This document shows, one piece after another, positions 45,826 through 56,909 of a DNA stretch of 64,000 nt; the stretch's first letter is position 1, and each line of letters opens with the position of its first letter. The position numbers and the translations under genes are program-made. The stretch is from Larix kaempferi (Eukaryota; Streptophyta; Pinopsida; Pinales; Pinaceae): NCBI GenBank assembly GCA_027924585.1, contig BSBM01000319.1, forward strand, positions 7,317,787 through 7,381,786. Reading direction: 5' to 3'. The notes under the pieces were generated by a model. The model saw only the letters and a list, made by a program, of their open reading frames with translations. It had not been told where the DNA came from and made no database searches.

Positions 45826-48800
45826 TCTCATATCTTGCCTTATATGAAAAGCCGAGCTATCTGGTTACAGCTTGGGGATGAAAATTCCGCTTATTTCCAC
45901 AAAATGGTCGATTTCCATAAGAGGATCAACACGATATGGGATATCATTGATGACAGGGGCTTTACCCTGAAGGGTTTCAGCAGTTGGCAGACGGTGGAGT
46001 GGCCTTCTTCAAGGAGTTTTATCAGGAACCCCACAGAAATAACCTACAGGAGATTGTAAGCGTGGCTTCAAAATTTACCAGGTGGATGACGAAGGAGGAT
46101 AATGTTGTTTTAAGTGGACAAGTCTCGTCAGAGGAATTGCAGAAAGCTTTGCATCTTTTAAAAAAGGAGAGGAGCCCAGGCCTGGATGGCTAGATCCCAG
46201 AGTTTTATATTGCTTTCTATGATCTTTTAAAAGAGGATCTCTTAAGAGTTGTGGAAAAGAACATGATTACGGGAGACCTCCTCTCGAGTATTAATACCAC
46301 TTTTATCAAGCTAATTCCAAAGGTTGAACAGCCAAAATCTTTCGGACATTTTCGCCCTATTTCATTGTGTAATACCCTCTACAAGGTAATCTCAAAGATC
46401 ATTGTGGAAAGATTTAAACCTTTTATGGCTCTGCATATTTCGATAGAACAATTCGGCTTCCTCCCTGGAAGAAGTATCCATGAGGCATTTGGATGCGCCC
46501 AGGAAGGCATCCACACTCTGAAGACTCGCAAAATTCCGGCAAAAGTATCGAAGGTAGATCTTTCTAAAGCCTATGACAGAACTGATTGGATGTATATCAA
46601 ACTAGTCCTCATCCAGATAGGATGTGATCTCCGCTTTGTAAATCGGGTGTGGTCTTGTATGTCCACTATTGTTTTTTTTATCTTAATTAACGGAGCCGCT
46701 TCCAGTTTTTTCTACCCTAAAAGAGGTCTAAGACAGGGGTGTCCACTATCCCCCTATCTCTTCCTGCTGGTAATGGAGGGTTTGAGTCATCGTGTAGATG
46801 ATTCAATGGAAGACAAGAATATGAAGGACATTAGCTATGGAACTACGAGTTTGACCCATATATTCTTTGTGGATGATGCATTATTCTTCCTGGGCAACTC
46901 GGTGGTAGAGGTAAGAGTTATTAAAGATATGTTATGGCTTTTCAGCAAGGCAACAGGTATGCTCATTAACTTCGATAAATCTGTGTGCTATTATAACGAG
47001 TTAAATGATCAAGAGAAGAATGATTTCCTATAAATCATGCCTATGGAGACAAGTACTCTTGATGTCGGGTTTGTGTATTTGGGCTTTCACCTCAAACCAA
47101 ACAATTACACGATGAAGGACTGGGAGTGATTAATAGATAAGGTGGAAAGCAAGACTTTGTTCTAGTGTAACCGTTTTCTGTCCAAGGGAGGTAAGACAGT
47201 GCTGATAAAAAGTTTGTTGAACGCTATTCCGGTGTATTGGGCTATTTTAGCCAAAATTCCCCATGGGATTATGCATAAACTCAGAAAGATCATTTTCAGA
47301 TTTCTTTGGCAGAGTAAGGAGTTTAGTGGCATACACTGGACGTCATGGGAATCAATAAGTAAACCCAACGATGCAAGGGGATGGGGCATAAAGGATTTAT
47401 TCACCTTTGGTAAGGCATTGGCATCCAAATGAGTCTGGCAATTGATTTCAAAGGAGGGAAAGTGGCAGGAAATCTTAAAAACCAAGTATTTACATAATAT
47501 AACAGTGCTACAGTGGATTCGACAACCAACTAAGAACGGTCGTGGTGGCTCTTTGTTCTGGAAAAATATAATAGTAGTGTTCCCAGCGGTAGGGGATCGT
47601 TTGATTTGGCAAGTGGGTAATGGAAAAGAGGCTAGGATAGGCCTGGACAATTACAAAGGCGTGTACCATCAACAGTTACTCCCGCAGGAAGTAGTGGATC
47701 ATTTGACGGAAAAAGGCTATGTTTTTTTGGCAGATATCATGGAAAGTAACTCTGTCTTTTCTCAGCAATGGAAAACGGCCGAGACTTTATAGCAACCCAC
47801 GCAGTGGACCGAAGCTTGGACAAACTGGATCGCAAGTTTAAAAAATGGTTTTCTAGTTCTGGGCAATTATCCGGATATTTTAGAATGGCAGGGTACAGAA
47901 GACGAAGGCACGTTCACAGTGAGGGCTGCATATTCATCTCTATGGATCCACCACTACAAAGATGACCCCTGGTGGTGGAGGAAGCTTTGGAAAGCTAAAG
48001 CGACCCATAAAAGAAAAATTTTAGTTTGGTTTATTCTACAGGGAAAGATTTTAACTTGGGATAAGCTGACGAGGAGGAATATGGAAGGGCCCGGGAGGTG
48101 TAGTTTATGTACAGAGTCTGATGAGGATGTTGACCATGTTTTCTGTATTGTCCTTTTACACTACAAATATGGGCAGCTGTGAGACAATCACTACAGATTC
48201 CTTCTGTGGAGATAGGCGATTCATATGCTTTTTTTATGAAGAATTGGTTCGAGGAGCCGCTTTTGAAAAGGATTAGACGCCTACTTTTTTTGGTCCCTTG
48301 GTATGTATGGATAGCGTGTAATCTTTCTATCTTTGAGGACATTAAACAACCATGCTTTTTTGTGACATCCCAGGTACTATCTTGTTATACAAATTTTCTG
48401 GGATCGGAGAATAAGGTGCCTGCCAGAACACTTAAAGCTATATCAGAGGTGGAGGAGGATAACGTGGGCTTTTTCGATGGAGCTTGCAAAAACAACCAAT
48501 GTGGCTTGGGGGGTACACTGAGGCTCTCTGAGAATGTGCACTACAGTTTTCAAGGTAATGGAGGTAAGGGCACGAACAATAGGACGGAAGGATTAGATCT
48601 ACGTACTCTAATATGTTTAGCCATTGAGAAGAAAGTGGATACCCTCAAGATCTACGGAGACTCTGAGATATGGATCAATTATATGAAGAAGGTAAATACT
48701 TTCAACAATCACTCACTTCAGAACCTTGGGAGCAATATAACATACTTGGCTACACGAATAAAGAATGTATCATTTGCACATGTCTATAGAGAGCAGAACT

Positions 48801-49134
48801 CCCAAGCGGATATTCTGTCCAAAGCAGGCATACTCATGGATGAAGGTCAATGAAAGAAAACATTTTACGACCAGGATCTCAGTGAAGTCAGCTGGTTTAA
48901 TCTAGCTTCTATTAATTAGTTTTAATAGTTTAGCTTCTATAGACTTTCGGTGAAAAGCTATTATAGTATGTGACATTTTCTTGAAATAGTTGAAGTTTTA
49001 GTTTTTTGGATGAAGGATACAACCTATTTCTGCATTGCAGCTTAGATATTTTTTGACTATCGTGCTCACAAAGCACCTGTGGAATGTATGTTGCTCTGTA
49101 TGATCAATATATGCTTTTTTCTTTGGAAAAAAAA
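45826..49134 (+). mobile_element. LINE-B: 5'-truncated L1-like retrotransposon, dead
   Basis: ORF2 sequence begins abruptly inside the region between endonuclease and RT and runs to an RNase H domain, a short 3' UTR and an eight-A run at 49127-49134. 5' truncation is typical of LINE insertion. A weak candidate target duplication, TCTCATAT, occurs at 45826-45833 and 49143-49150, but 8 nt separate the second copy from the A-run, so I do not rely on it. Confidence 0.9.
45834..48853 (+). pseudogene. LINE-B ORF2: reverse transcriptase, zinc-binding region and RNase H
   Basis: The start has AIWLQLGDENSAYFHK (family: R..WL..GD.NT.FFH). RT blocks follow: FRPISLCNTLYKVISKII (46350), VSKVDLSKAYDRTDW, KRGLRQGCPLSPYLFLL (46720) and the catalytic FFVDDALFFLG near 46864, where LINEs usually have FADD. 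A linker with GKTVLIKSLLNAIPVYW and the zf-RVT block (CSLCTESDEDVDHVF) lead to RNase H from about 48460, with FFDGACKNNQCGLGG, NNRTEG and YGDSEIW. RNase H is open to a TGA at 48851. Stops near 46192, 47031, 47127, 47163, 47430 and 47790 and frameshifts inactivate it. Confidence 0.93.
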
Positions 49135-49200
49135 TAATCTTGTCTCATATAATACAAAATCAAAAAAATTACAAAAATATTATAAACAAAACAAGCATAA

Positions 49201-49217
49201 CATACATAATGATTAAT
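49201..49217. repeat. Target site duplication of LINE-A, left copy
   Basis: CATACATAATGATTAAT is repeated exactly at 61947-61963. Two further A residues upstream could belong to it but cannot be separated from the poly(A) tail. Confidence 0.95.
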
Positions 49218-49307
49218 GGTTCTATAACAAAGGCTTCCAATCAACAGGAACGACTGCATGCGGATGCCCTAGCTATCGCAGCCGCCGTTCTGGTTCTCTC
49301 AGGCGCC

Positions 49308-50651
49308 ATGCCTGCGATTGAGGGAGGGCTCCCCCCTCCCACCTCTGCATCTGCCGCCGACGCCTTCAACCGGCTCCTACGCCCCTCGGGATCCAAGCCT
49401 AAGGTTCCTGCCGTCCCGAAATTCATCAAGAAGCTCGACTCTATCCCTGAAATCGATCTACCAGGTGAAATCCCCATCAAAGTTGCCTTGGCTCTAGATG
49501 ATAGGGGACTGGTTGGCCAGTTTATGGGGCTTTGGCCATCAACTAAGACCACCGACGACTGGATACAATGGAACTGGAGACCCCAGATTAAGCACAGTGT
49601 CACCTGTTACCCCGTCGGCCGAGGCTTCTTCATCTTTGAGTTTATAGCCCAAGAAGACAGAGATCTGATCTTCAGAAATGGTCCATACTTCATGGGACCT
49701 CAAGGACTGTATCTCAATAGATGGACACCTGAATTCAATGCAGAAATGGATGTACCGAAAGAAGTTCCAGTTTGGGTTAGGCTCCCTAATCTCCCAATCC
49801 ACTGCTGGAACACTCCTACTCTGGAAAAAATTGGAAACACCCTAGGAAAATACATCGACAAAGCCGATAACAAGGGCCAATACTCATGTGCCAGAATATG
49901 TGTCGAGGTCGACCTTGAAGCAGGCCTCCCTGAAGCTGTTAAACTCAAAGTAGGAGAATGGACATACTACCAAAAGCTTGATTACAAACAGATCCCATTC
50001 AAATGTCGCCAATGTCATGAACATGGTCACTTCCAAAGAAACTGTTCGAAAAATCAGATCTCAGAAGATGAGGAAGGATGGCAAAAAGTCAAGAAAGGCA
50101 AAGCAAATCCAAAGATTCCTGAAAAGACCACAATGGACATGCAAAATCAGCCTTCAAGTTCAAATAAACCCCCCAACGAAACCTCAAAAGATGATCCAAT
50201 CGTGGTTTCAAGCCCTAAAGAACGCCAGGAGTCCAAGCCTACCGAGAAGAAGCAATCTACAACTAATGATGAGCCCCAGCCGTCCAAGCAAGCAAACAGG
50301 GAAGAGACTAGCTCCCTGAACGTAGCTCAACTTGAACCAGGGGAACTATCCCAACCTCGAGCAGAAACTGATAATCCAGGCTCACCCAAAGAAGTTAATG
50401 AAGAACCCCTGATGCAAGACTCAGATCCAGAAGAAGAAACCGAGGGAGAGACATCCTCAAGCGGTCACTATTCCTTCCCTATCAAAACTCCAAGAGGAAG
50501 GAAATCCAAGAAGAAACAAAGAGAAGAAGCTACTTATCTTGAAGTCCTCGAAGGCTCTCAAAAAACTCTAAAAGGCATCATGAATACTCGCTCAAAAAAA
50601 GGTACATTTCAGGACTCTAAAGAGGCCAAACCCTTCCCCCATAAACATTAA
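49308..50651 (+). CDS. LINE-A ORF1: DUF4283 and CCHC zinc-knuckle RNA-binding protein
   Basis: ORF1 proteins of plant L1 elements bind the element RNA. The frame is intact for 447 codons from the Met at 49308. It is also open upstream through the target duplication, where an in-frame ATG at 49209 would add 33 residues. DUF4283 is seen from about residue 75 to 170 (WNWRPQIKHSVTCYPVGRGF, then NRWTPEFNAE, VWVRLPNLPIHCW). The knuckle CRQCHEHGHFQRNC is at residues 233-246, a full CX2CX4HX4C. The tail is acidic, Ser/Pro/Lys-rich and looks disordered. No coiled coil is visible. The stop overlaps the ORF2 start as TAATG. Confidence 0.92.
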   Translation: MPAIEGGLPPPTSASAADAFNRLLRPSGSKPKVPAVPKFIKKLDSIPEIDLPGEIPIKVALALDDRGLVGQFMGLWPSTKTTDDWIQWNWRPQIKHSVTCYPVGRGFFIFEFIAQEDRDLIFRNGPYFMGPQGLYLNRWTPEFNAEMDVPKEVPVWVRLPNLPIHCWNTPTLEKIGNTLGKYIDKADNKGQYSCARICVEVDLEAGLPEAVKLKVGEWTYYQKLDYKQIPFKCRQCHEHGHFQRNCSKNQISEDEEGWQKVKKGKANPKIPEKTTMDMQNQPSSSNKPPNETSKDDPIVVSSPKERQESKPTEKKQSTTNDEPQPSKQANREETSSLNVAQLEPGELSQPRAETDNPGSPKEVNEEPLMQDSDPEEETEGETSSSGHYSFPIKTPRGRKSKKKQREEATYLEVLEGSQKTLKGIMNTRSKKGTFQDSKEAKPFPHKH

Positions 50652-51479
50652 TGAAATACATTTCCTGGAATTGCAGAGGGCTAGGCTCTACCCTGAAGGA
50701 AGATGCAATGAGAGATCTAATCCGAATACATAGGCCTGAGATTCTGCTTATTCAGGAAACTAAAATGGAGGAGATTAAAGCCCTCCAAATCGGGAAAAGA
50801 TTCTGGAAAAAAAGCACTGGTATTGGCAACAACTCAAGAGGCGCTTCAGGAGGAATAGCCACCTTCTGGGATCCTCTACTATATGATATTGAAGCTGAAG
50901 AATGAACTGTTCACTGGGTCTTCACAAAACTGAACCACAAGCAATCTGGACACAAGGTGAGTCTCTTTAATCTCTATGTTCCTGTTTTGCATGCGGAAAA
51001 AAAAGAGTGCTGGAACACTCTTGAATATTTTCTTCAACAACAGAACAGAGATAATATTATTATAGCTGGAGATCTGAATGTTACTCTGGCGGCTAATGAA
51101 AAGAAAGGAGGAAATCCGGTTAGAGACCCTTCAAGAGAATGGGTAGAAGATATCATCTCTGGCTGGGATCTGCTTGACATCAAACCCATCAATGGTAACT
51201 TTACTTGGACAAACAAAAGAAATGGGCCAGGCCATGTTGCAGCAAGGCTAGACCGCTTCCTTGTCCACTCCTCCTTTCTCGATTTGGGTCTTTTAGCCTC
51301 CTCCAAAATCCTTCCTCACTGCACCTCTGACCATAGGCCGATCCTGCTTGAGCTTGCTACCGATCAAAAACTTGGACCTATTCCCTTCCGGTTCAGTCCA
51401 ATTTGGATTCAACAGGATGACTTCCTCCAAACTGTAGCCGATTCTTGGAATACCCACCTCTCTGGCTCGCCCTCCTTTA
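50651..51479 (+). pseudogene. LINE-A ORF2, endonuclease part (one nonsense codon; cut by Copia-3)
   Basis: The apurinic-like endonuclease nicks target DNA to prime reverse transcription. Starting at ATG 50651, it shows SWNCRGLGS, the catalytic Glu in LLIQETKM, GDLNVTL near 51070, NGNFTWTN and the SDHRPILLE His block near 51327. Catalytic residues look present. A TGA at 50903-50905 interrupts codon 85, and the same frame then continues. Copia-3 is inserted at 51480 after the CTTTA at 51475-51479. The discounted length, 6189 bp, is a multiple of three, so the frame on the far side is unchanged. Confidence 0.93.
51475..51479. repeat. Target site duplication of Copia-3, left copy
   Basis: CTTTA, repeated exactly at 57664-57668. 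Confidence 0.95.
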
Positions 51480-52233
51480 TGTAAAATTAGTCACAGCAGA
51501 TCTAATGAACAAGTAAATCAATCACAACAGATGAACATAGAAAATATGGTGCAAAACTGTGCAAAACATGCAGCAGTGCTCTCTATCCCAGAAAGGGTGA
51601 ATGAATTACAATACAAACTGTCACAATGAACAGAGCAATTCGAATTGCCTAAGGAGGTCATTCGAATCACTGAATGGAGTAGCTTGACTCTATCTAGGAG
51701 TCCTCATCAATCATCGGTGTTGCTCATCAATCACAACAACCAGTCATCCAGGTGTCAAGCTGAGTCTAACTGATCATAATAAATGTAACTGAAGTGTGTA
51801 GCACTGATATAGGATCTGGAGGCTCAGTGGGGGCGCATGGGAGGCTAACTGGAGTCAGAGCAAGTCACCTAATCGAACTGGAGGTCAATCGGAGGTGAAA
51901 CAGTCAGTCAGGAGTGAAATCGGAGTGAAATCAATCAGAATCGGAGCTAACTGAATGTAACTGGAGTGAATCTGCAGTGGTAGGTGAACAAGTGCGCCCT
52001 TCTCTGTCAGTAGGTGAGAAGAGGGCGCCTTTCAGCTTAGGAGGGCTAAAACTCTGTGGAAAGTGGCTCCCGGGTGCTAGAAGAAGGTGGATAAGGTGCT
52101 GGAGGCATCAAACTGGTGACTGGACTGCATATCCTGAAATAGATCATGCAAGATCCTGAAGTAGATATGTATCCTGAAATAGATGATCCTGAAATAGATA
52201 TGTATCCCGAAATAGATGATGGATATCCGAACA
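51480..52233 (-). repeat. 3' LTR of Copia-3
   Basis: On the + strand it runs from TGTAAAATTAG to GATATCCGAACA. By eye it is identical to 56910-57663. Confidence 0.97.
52130..52228 (-). repeat. Minisatellite in the U3 end of the Copia-3 LTR
   Basis: Five copies of ATCCTGAAATAGAT or close variants with ATGTATCC / GATG spacers, at the element's U3 start. An identical copy lies at 57560-57658. Repeats at this position in an LTR can act as enhancers; that role is inference. Confidence 0.85.
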
Positions 52234-52245
52234 CCCCCCCTCAAG
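52234..52245 (-). other. Polypurine tract of Copia-3
   Basis: On the - strand CTTGAGGGGGGG abuts the 3' LTR. Confidence 0.9.
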
Positions 52246-52411
52246 CTAGACTATGATGTGCCAACTAAAATAATGTGGGGCCCTGGTAACTAAGACCAAA
52301 GGTCACCCCAATACAATAATCCAAAAAATGCTGAAAAATAAACTAAGTGAGGAAAGAGGGAAAACCCAGTGGGAAGAAAGCCCCCCCTCAAGTCTAAAGC
52401 ATAATAATGAA

Positions 52412-55400
52412 TCAATCTGTCTCCACCATGATGGAACTCACCCCCAACAGTGAACGGAGGTAAGAGAACTTCTTCTCAGTGAAGCTCTTGGTGAAGATGT
52501 CTGCAATTTGCTCATCAGTAGGGCAATATTGCAGAATGATGGTGCGGTCATGCACCAACTGTCGAATGTAATGCATATGAATCTCAATGTGCTTGGTCCT
52601 CTGCCGCTGAACTGGATCTGTGGAGATCTTGATAGCACTTTGATTGTCACAAAATAGGACAGTCGAAGTAGTGCCACCAAAACCAAACTCGGAAAGAATA
52701 CCTTGCAACCAAACTGCCTGAATGCAGGCATTGACTGCCCCTCGATACTCTGCCTCTGCTGAAGAAAGTGCAATGGCTGCTTGCTTTTTGCTGGACCAGC
52801 AAATAGCACCATGACCAATCATGAAAACATAACCGGAAGTGGACTTCCGATCAATGCTATCACCTGCCCAATCTGAATCAGTAAAACCAATGAAATCTAG
52901 CTCAGAATCTGCAGCATAATGTATGCCAAACTGTCTCGTACCTTGCACATACTGCAAGATCCGCTTGGCTGCTCGCCAATGAAGCTCATGTGGCTGCTGC
53001 ATATATCTTGACACGGCACTCACGGCATATGAGATATCAGGCCGTGAATGTGTCAAATAAAGTAGTGAACCAATCAACTGTCGATACATACTGCAATCTG
53101 CAAGCGGTGTGGAATCTCCCTCCTCAAGACTGATTCCTGAGAGGAATGGGAACGGGGCTGCCTTACATTCAGCCATATTAAACTTCAATAACAGGTCGGA
53201 AGCATATTTTTGCTGAGATATAGTGATCCCATCGAAATTTTGAGCTATCTCCAAGCCCAAAAAGTGACTCAGCAAGCCCAAATCGCTCATGTCAAAAGCT
53301 AGATTTAGGGCAGATTTTAGCTTGTTTATTGAAGTAAGTGTGCTACCAGTAATAAGCAGATCATCAACATAAAGTACAATAACCAACAAATTACCTTTAA
53401 CTCGCTGAAGATAGACATTCGGATCAGATTTGCATCTTTGGAAATTCTGAGAAAGAAGGAAGGAGTCCATCTTTGCGTACCAAGCTCTTGGGGCCTGTTT
53501 TAACCCGTACAAAGATTTCTTCAATCTACAAACCAATGATGGATCTGATGTATAACCCTCTTGCTGCTGCATATAGACCTCTTCAGCAAGGTCTCCATGT
53601 AAAAATGCACTCTTCACATCCATGTGATGCACCTCCCAGTGCTTGGATGCGGCAATAGCTAAAACAAGGCGGATGGAATCCATCTTTGCAACCGGTGCAA
53701 AGGTCTCTGTGTAGTCCACTCCTTGGACTTGGGAAAAACCTTTTGCCACCAACCTTGCTTTATATTTGCTGATAGTGCCATCAGCAGCAACTTTAGTACG
53801 GTAGACCCATTTACACTTCACTAATTTTCTTCCAGGTGGAAGAGAAACTAGCTCCCATGTATTGTTCTTTTGAAGAGAACTGTACTCTTCATCCATGGCA
53901 TCTTTCCATCTCGGATCTCGATGGGCTGAATAGTATGATTGGGGATCTGAACCAGCCATCAAATAACAAATCTCAGGAAGAAATGGATCAGCAATAGAAA
54001 GAGCCATACCTTCCCTTTGAAAGTCTCCTCTTGTTTGTCTCGGATCAGCAGGATTTCCAAGACTAGAACCAGCAGATTGTAGAGTATTTTGGGCCCACTT
54101 TGGTAACTGAGGGGGATCTGAATGGTCGGATTCTGAACCTGATATGTCATGATCATCATATGCTGCTACAATATCAGAAATATCAGAACTCATACCTTCA
54201 TTATCGCTGCTCGAATCTTCTTCTGGTGAAGGCGGTGAATCGGCAGTTTTCTCCTCAACTAGTTGCAATTCTTGAAGCGGTTCTTCAAACTGCACACTGC
54301 GCTCTATGAATATCTTTTTAGATCTGATATCCATGAGTTTATATGCTTTTGATTCTTCCCCATATCCTATCAATATGCACTCGATACTTTGTGGATCCAA
54401 AGCTCGTCTCTTCTCAGAAGGAATTCTAGCCCATGCAGTAGAGCCAAAAACTCTCAAATTTGACACATCCGGTTTGTGACCAAAGAATGCTTCGAAAGGA
54501 GTCATACCTTTCACGGATGAATGTGGAACTCGGTTCTGTATATATGCAGCAACATTGATTGCTTCAGCCCAAAGATTTGCAGCCAAACCTTTATTTTCAA
54601 TCATGCATGTAGCCATCTCTTTCAGTGACCGGTTTTTCCTTTCCGCTACACCGTTCTGCTGGGGTGTGTAGGGAACTGTATGTTGGATCTTGATTCCGCT
54701 TTGGGCACAAATTTGCAGCAACTCGGACTTGATATATTCCCCACCATTATCATATCTAAGAGCTTTGATCTTGCTCTCAGTGGTGGTCTCAACAGAAGCC
54801 TTAAAATCCTTGAATTTTCCAAGCACTTCTGACTTGTTTTTGAGAAAGAATACCCATGTAAAGCGAGAATAATCATCAATAAATGTCAAAACATACCTTG
54901 AACCATTTAATGACATATGGGGCAGCGGACCACTGATATCAGAATGGATCAATCCCAAAATAGTAGAGGCTCTGCTAGCCTTGCCGCGGTCGAATCTGTG
55001 CTCGGGGTGCTTCCCAATAATGCAACCGGTGCATATTCCCTTCGAGGAACGGAGTTGTGGAAGCCCATCAACCATGGATTTATTTGATAGCAGCAGCAAA
55101 TACTTATAATTTAGATGTCCAAATCTTTCATGCCAAAGCCTACTAACCTCATTACCATGTGTGCGAAGAGCAGTGGGCTTTGCAAGCGGAATAAAGTGTG
55201 AAAACTCATAACATTTTGCAGTGTGGTTTGCCTTTCCAACCGCAACTAGTCTTCCACTTTTGATATCAGAAATTTCAACTGTATTAGGGCTGAATGTGAC
55301 TTTCTTTGGATCACCAGTATGTGTCATTTGATACACAGAAAGGAGATTCGAAGCTAAGGAAGGCACATAGAGAACATTCTGAAAGCATCCATGATCTACA

Positions 55401-56488
55401 TGAATCGTACCTTTGCCCTTTGAAGAAATTTTTGAGTCATCTCCCAAATGGATGGGGATGGAGCTGTTTGGATCGAATGAGGAAAAAGAATCAATATTTG
55501 CAGCCATATGATTTGATGCACCCGAATCTATCAAGAGAGTGGGCTTCGAAACCGTTGCCATGAGTGCTTGTCCTCTTTCATGATCGTCATTCCGATCCTT
55601 CTTCCTTGCACCGTCAGGAAGGGTTATGTTGTTCTTTTCCAAAAGGAGGGCCATTTGATCTATAGTCTTCTTCATACATGAACTTTCGGGATGAAAGCCA
55701 CGGTTACAATAAGTACATTTAGATTTTTGGTTACCTTCTTTGCCCTTTTGCTTGGATTTCGAACTGGATGGTGCATCCGTTTGCTTGCCTTTGTCTTTTT
55801 GCTTGTGAGGCTCGAATTTGGGCTTCTCCTTCTTTAGCTTTCCTTTACCATTCGAAATCTTGGGTCCTTGAACAAATAGGGCTGAATCTTTGGAGCTTAT
55901 GGACCCCATTTGAATCAACTTGTCATGCTCTTTCGTAACGGACTCAATGAAGGCATTCAAGGTAGGCATCTTCCAATTCGGGGTAGTTAGCCGACCGGAA
56001 TTGAAAGTGGAGACAAATACCGAATAATCTTTCCCAAGCTTGCTTAGAATGGAGAGGATCAACTGTTTATCCTCTTTGATAACACCACTGTTCTTCAATT
56101 GCAAGTTCAAGTTCTTGAATTTTGTGAAGAATTCATTGATGCTCTCGAAATTCTCAGGATTAAGGCCAATCAATTCATTCTCTAATTGAAAAGCCCTAAG
56201 CTCATCCTGCTTGCCGAATAGTGTCTCAAGTTGCTCCCATATGGCCTTTGGAGTCTTCAATCCGCTTAGATGGAAGTGAAGATCTTTGGAGATGGAGAGA
56301 CAAAGAAGACCGTAAGCTTCATCAAGCTTATTGTAGTGTTTGGTTCTTTCTGCCACATTGTTTGGCTCCAATTCAAGACCAAGAGTGACTCAGTAGTATC
56401 CTTTTGAACGTAATATGATCTCCATATCATCTTTCCAATCAAAATAATTGAATGGGGTGAGGATAGGCTTTGAAGAAGAGTATTCCAT
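52412..56488 (-). CDS. Copia-3 gag-pol polyprotein, one in-frame TGA near the start
   Basis: The start is the ATG at 56486-56488. After 32 codons a TGA (56390-56392) interrupts, then the same frame is open for 1,319 codons to 52412. The order is gag (UBN2-type), knuckle CTYCNRGFHPESSC near 55680-55725, protease with LLIDSGASNHM near 55510-55545, integrase with HSDISGP, RYDNGGEY and NGVAERKNR (D-D-E complete, about 55000-54620), RT with MDVKSAFLHGD and the catalytic YVDDLLITG near 53365, and RNase H with TDSDWAGDS, SSAEAEYRG and CDNQSAIK to the end. Every catalytic motif I know for the superfamily is present. The protein would copy RNA into DNA inside a cytoplasmic particle and integrate it. 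Whether the TGA is bypassed is unknown. Confidence 0.95.
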
Positions 56489-56897
56489 TGTTAGGAGCGA
56501 GTCAAATGATGAAGAAGAAGCTTGCATGCAGACTATAGCGAATGGAAATGCTGTAGGGAAGCTTGCATGCAGAATGTAGCGAGTGCACTTGGAGGAGATA
56601 ATTAACCTGCAAATCACATAAGAACAATCACAATAAGGTCGAACAATCCACCCTTTGAGAGTTGCATCACACCTGGGATTGGATTTCAAGCAATGTTGAA
56701 TAGGTCCAATGTATCAGATCCAGGAATTATGTGGTAACTCAAGCTTCTGGAGTGGTATTGGAATATTTTTCAAGCTTTGCATGCACAGGAGCGAATGCCC
56801 TTGAGATATCTCATGCCAAACTTTTTGCAATTTTTAGCAATTCAGTCAAATCTTCTTGTATAAACACCTGTAGAAAAGAGATCTTGTCCCTGCAATG
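56489..56897 (-). other. Copia-3 leader
   Basis: Untranslated region between primer site and gag. It holds a short duplication with GCTTGCATGCAGA-TAGCGA near 56520 and 56560. Nothing else stands out. Confidence 0.6.
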
Positions 56898-56909
56898 GCT
56901 CTGATACCA
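56898..56909 (-). other. Primer binding site of Copia-3
   Basis: TGGTATCAGAGC on the - strand, immediately beside the 5' LTR; exact iMet match. Confidence 0.96.

Noticed and set aside
45826-49150. TCTCATAT as target duplication of LINE-B
   Set aside because: Only 8 bp, and the right copy does not abut the A-run. Not strong enough to define the ends.
51977-52159. 60-codon frame found identically in both Copia-3 LTRs
   Set aside because: The identity comes from the LTRs being the same. The frame is antisense to the element and low in complexity.
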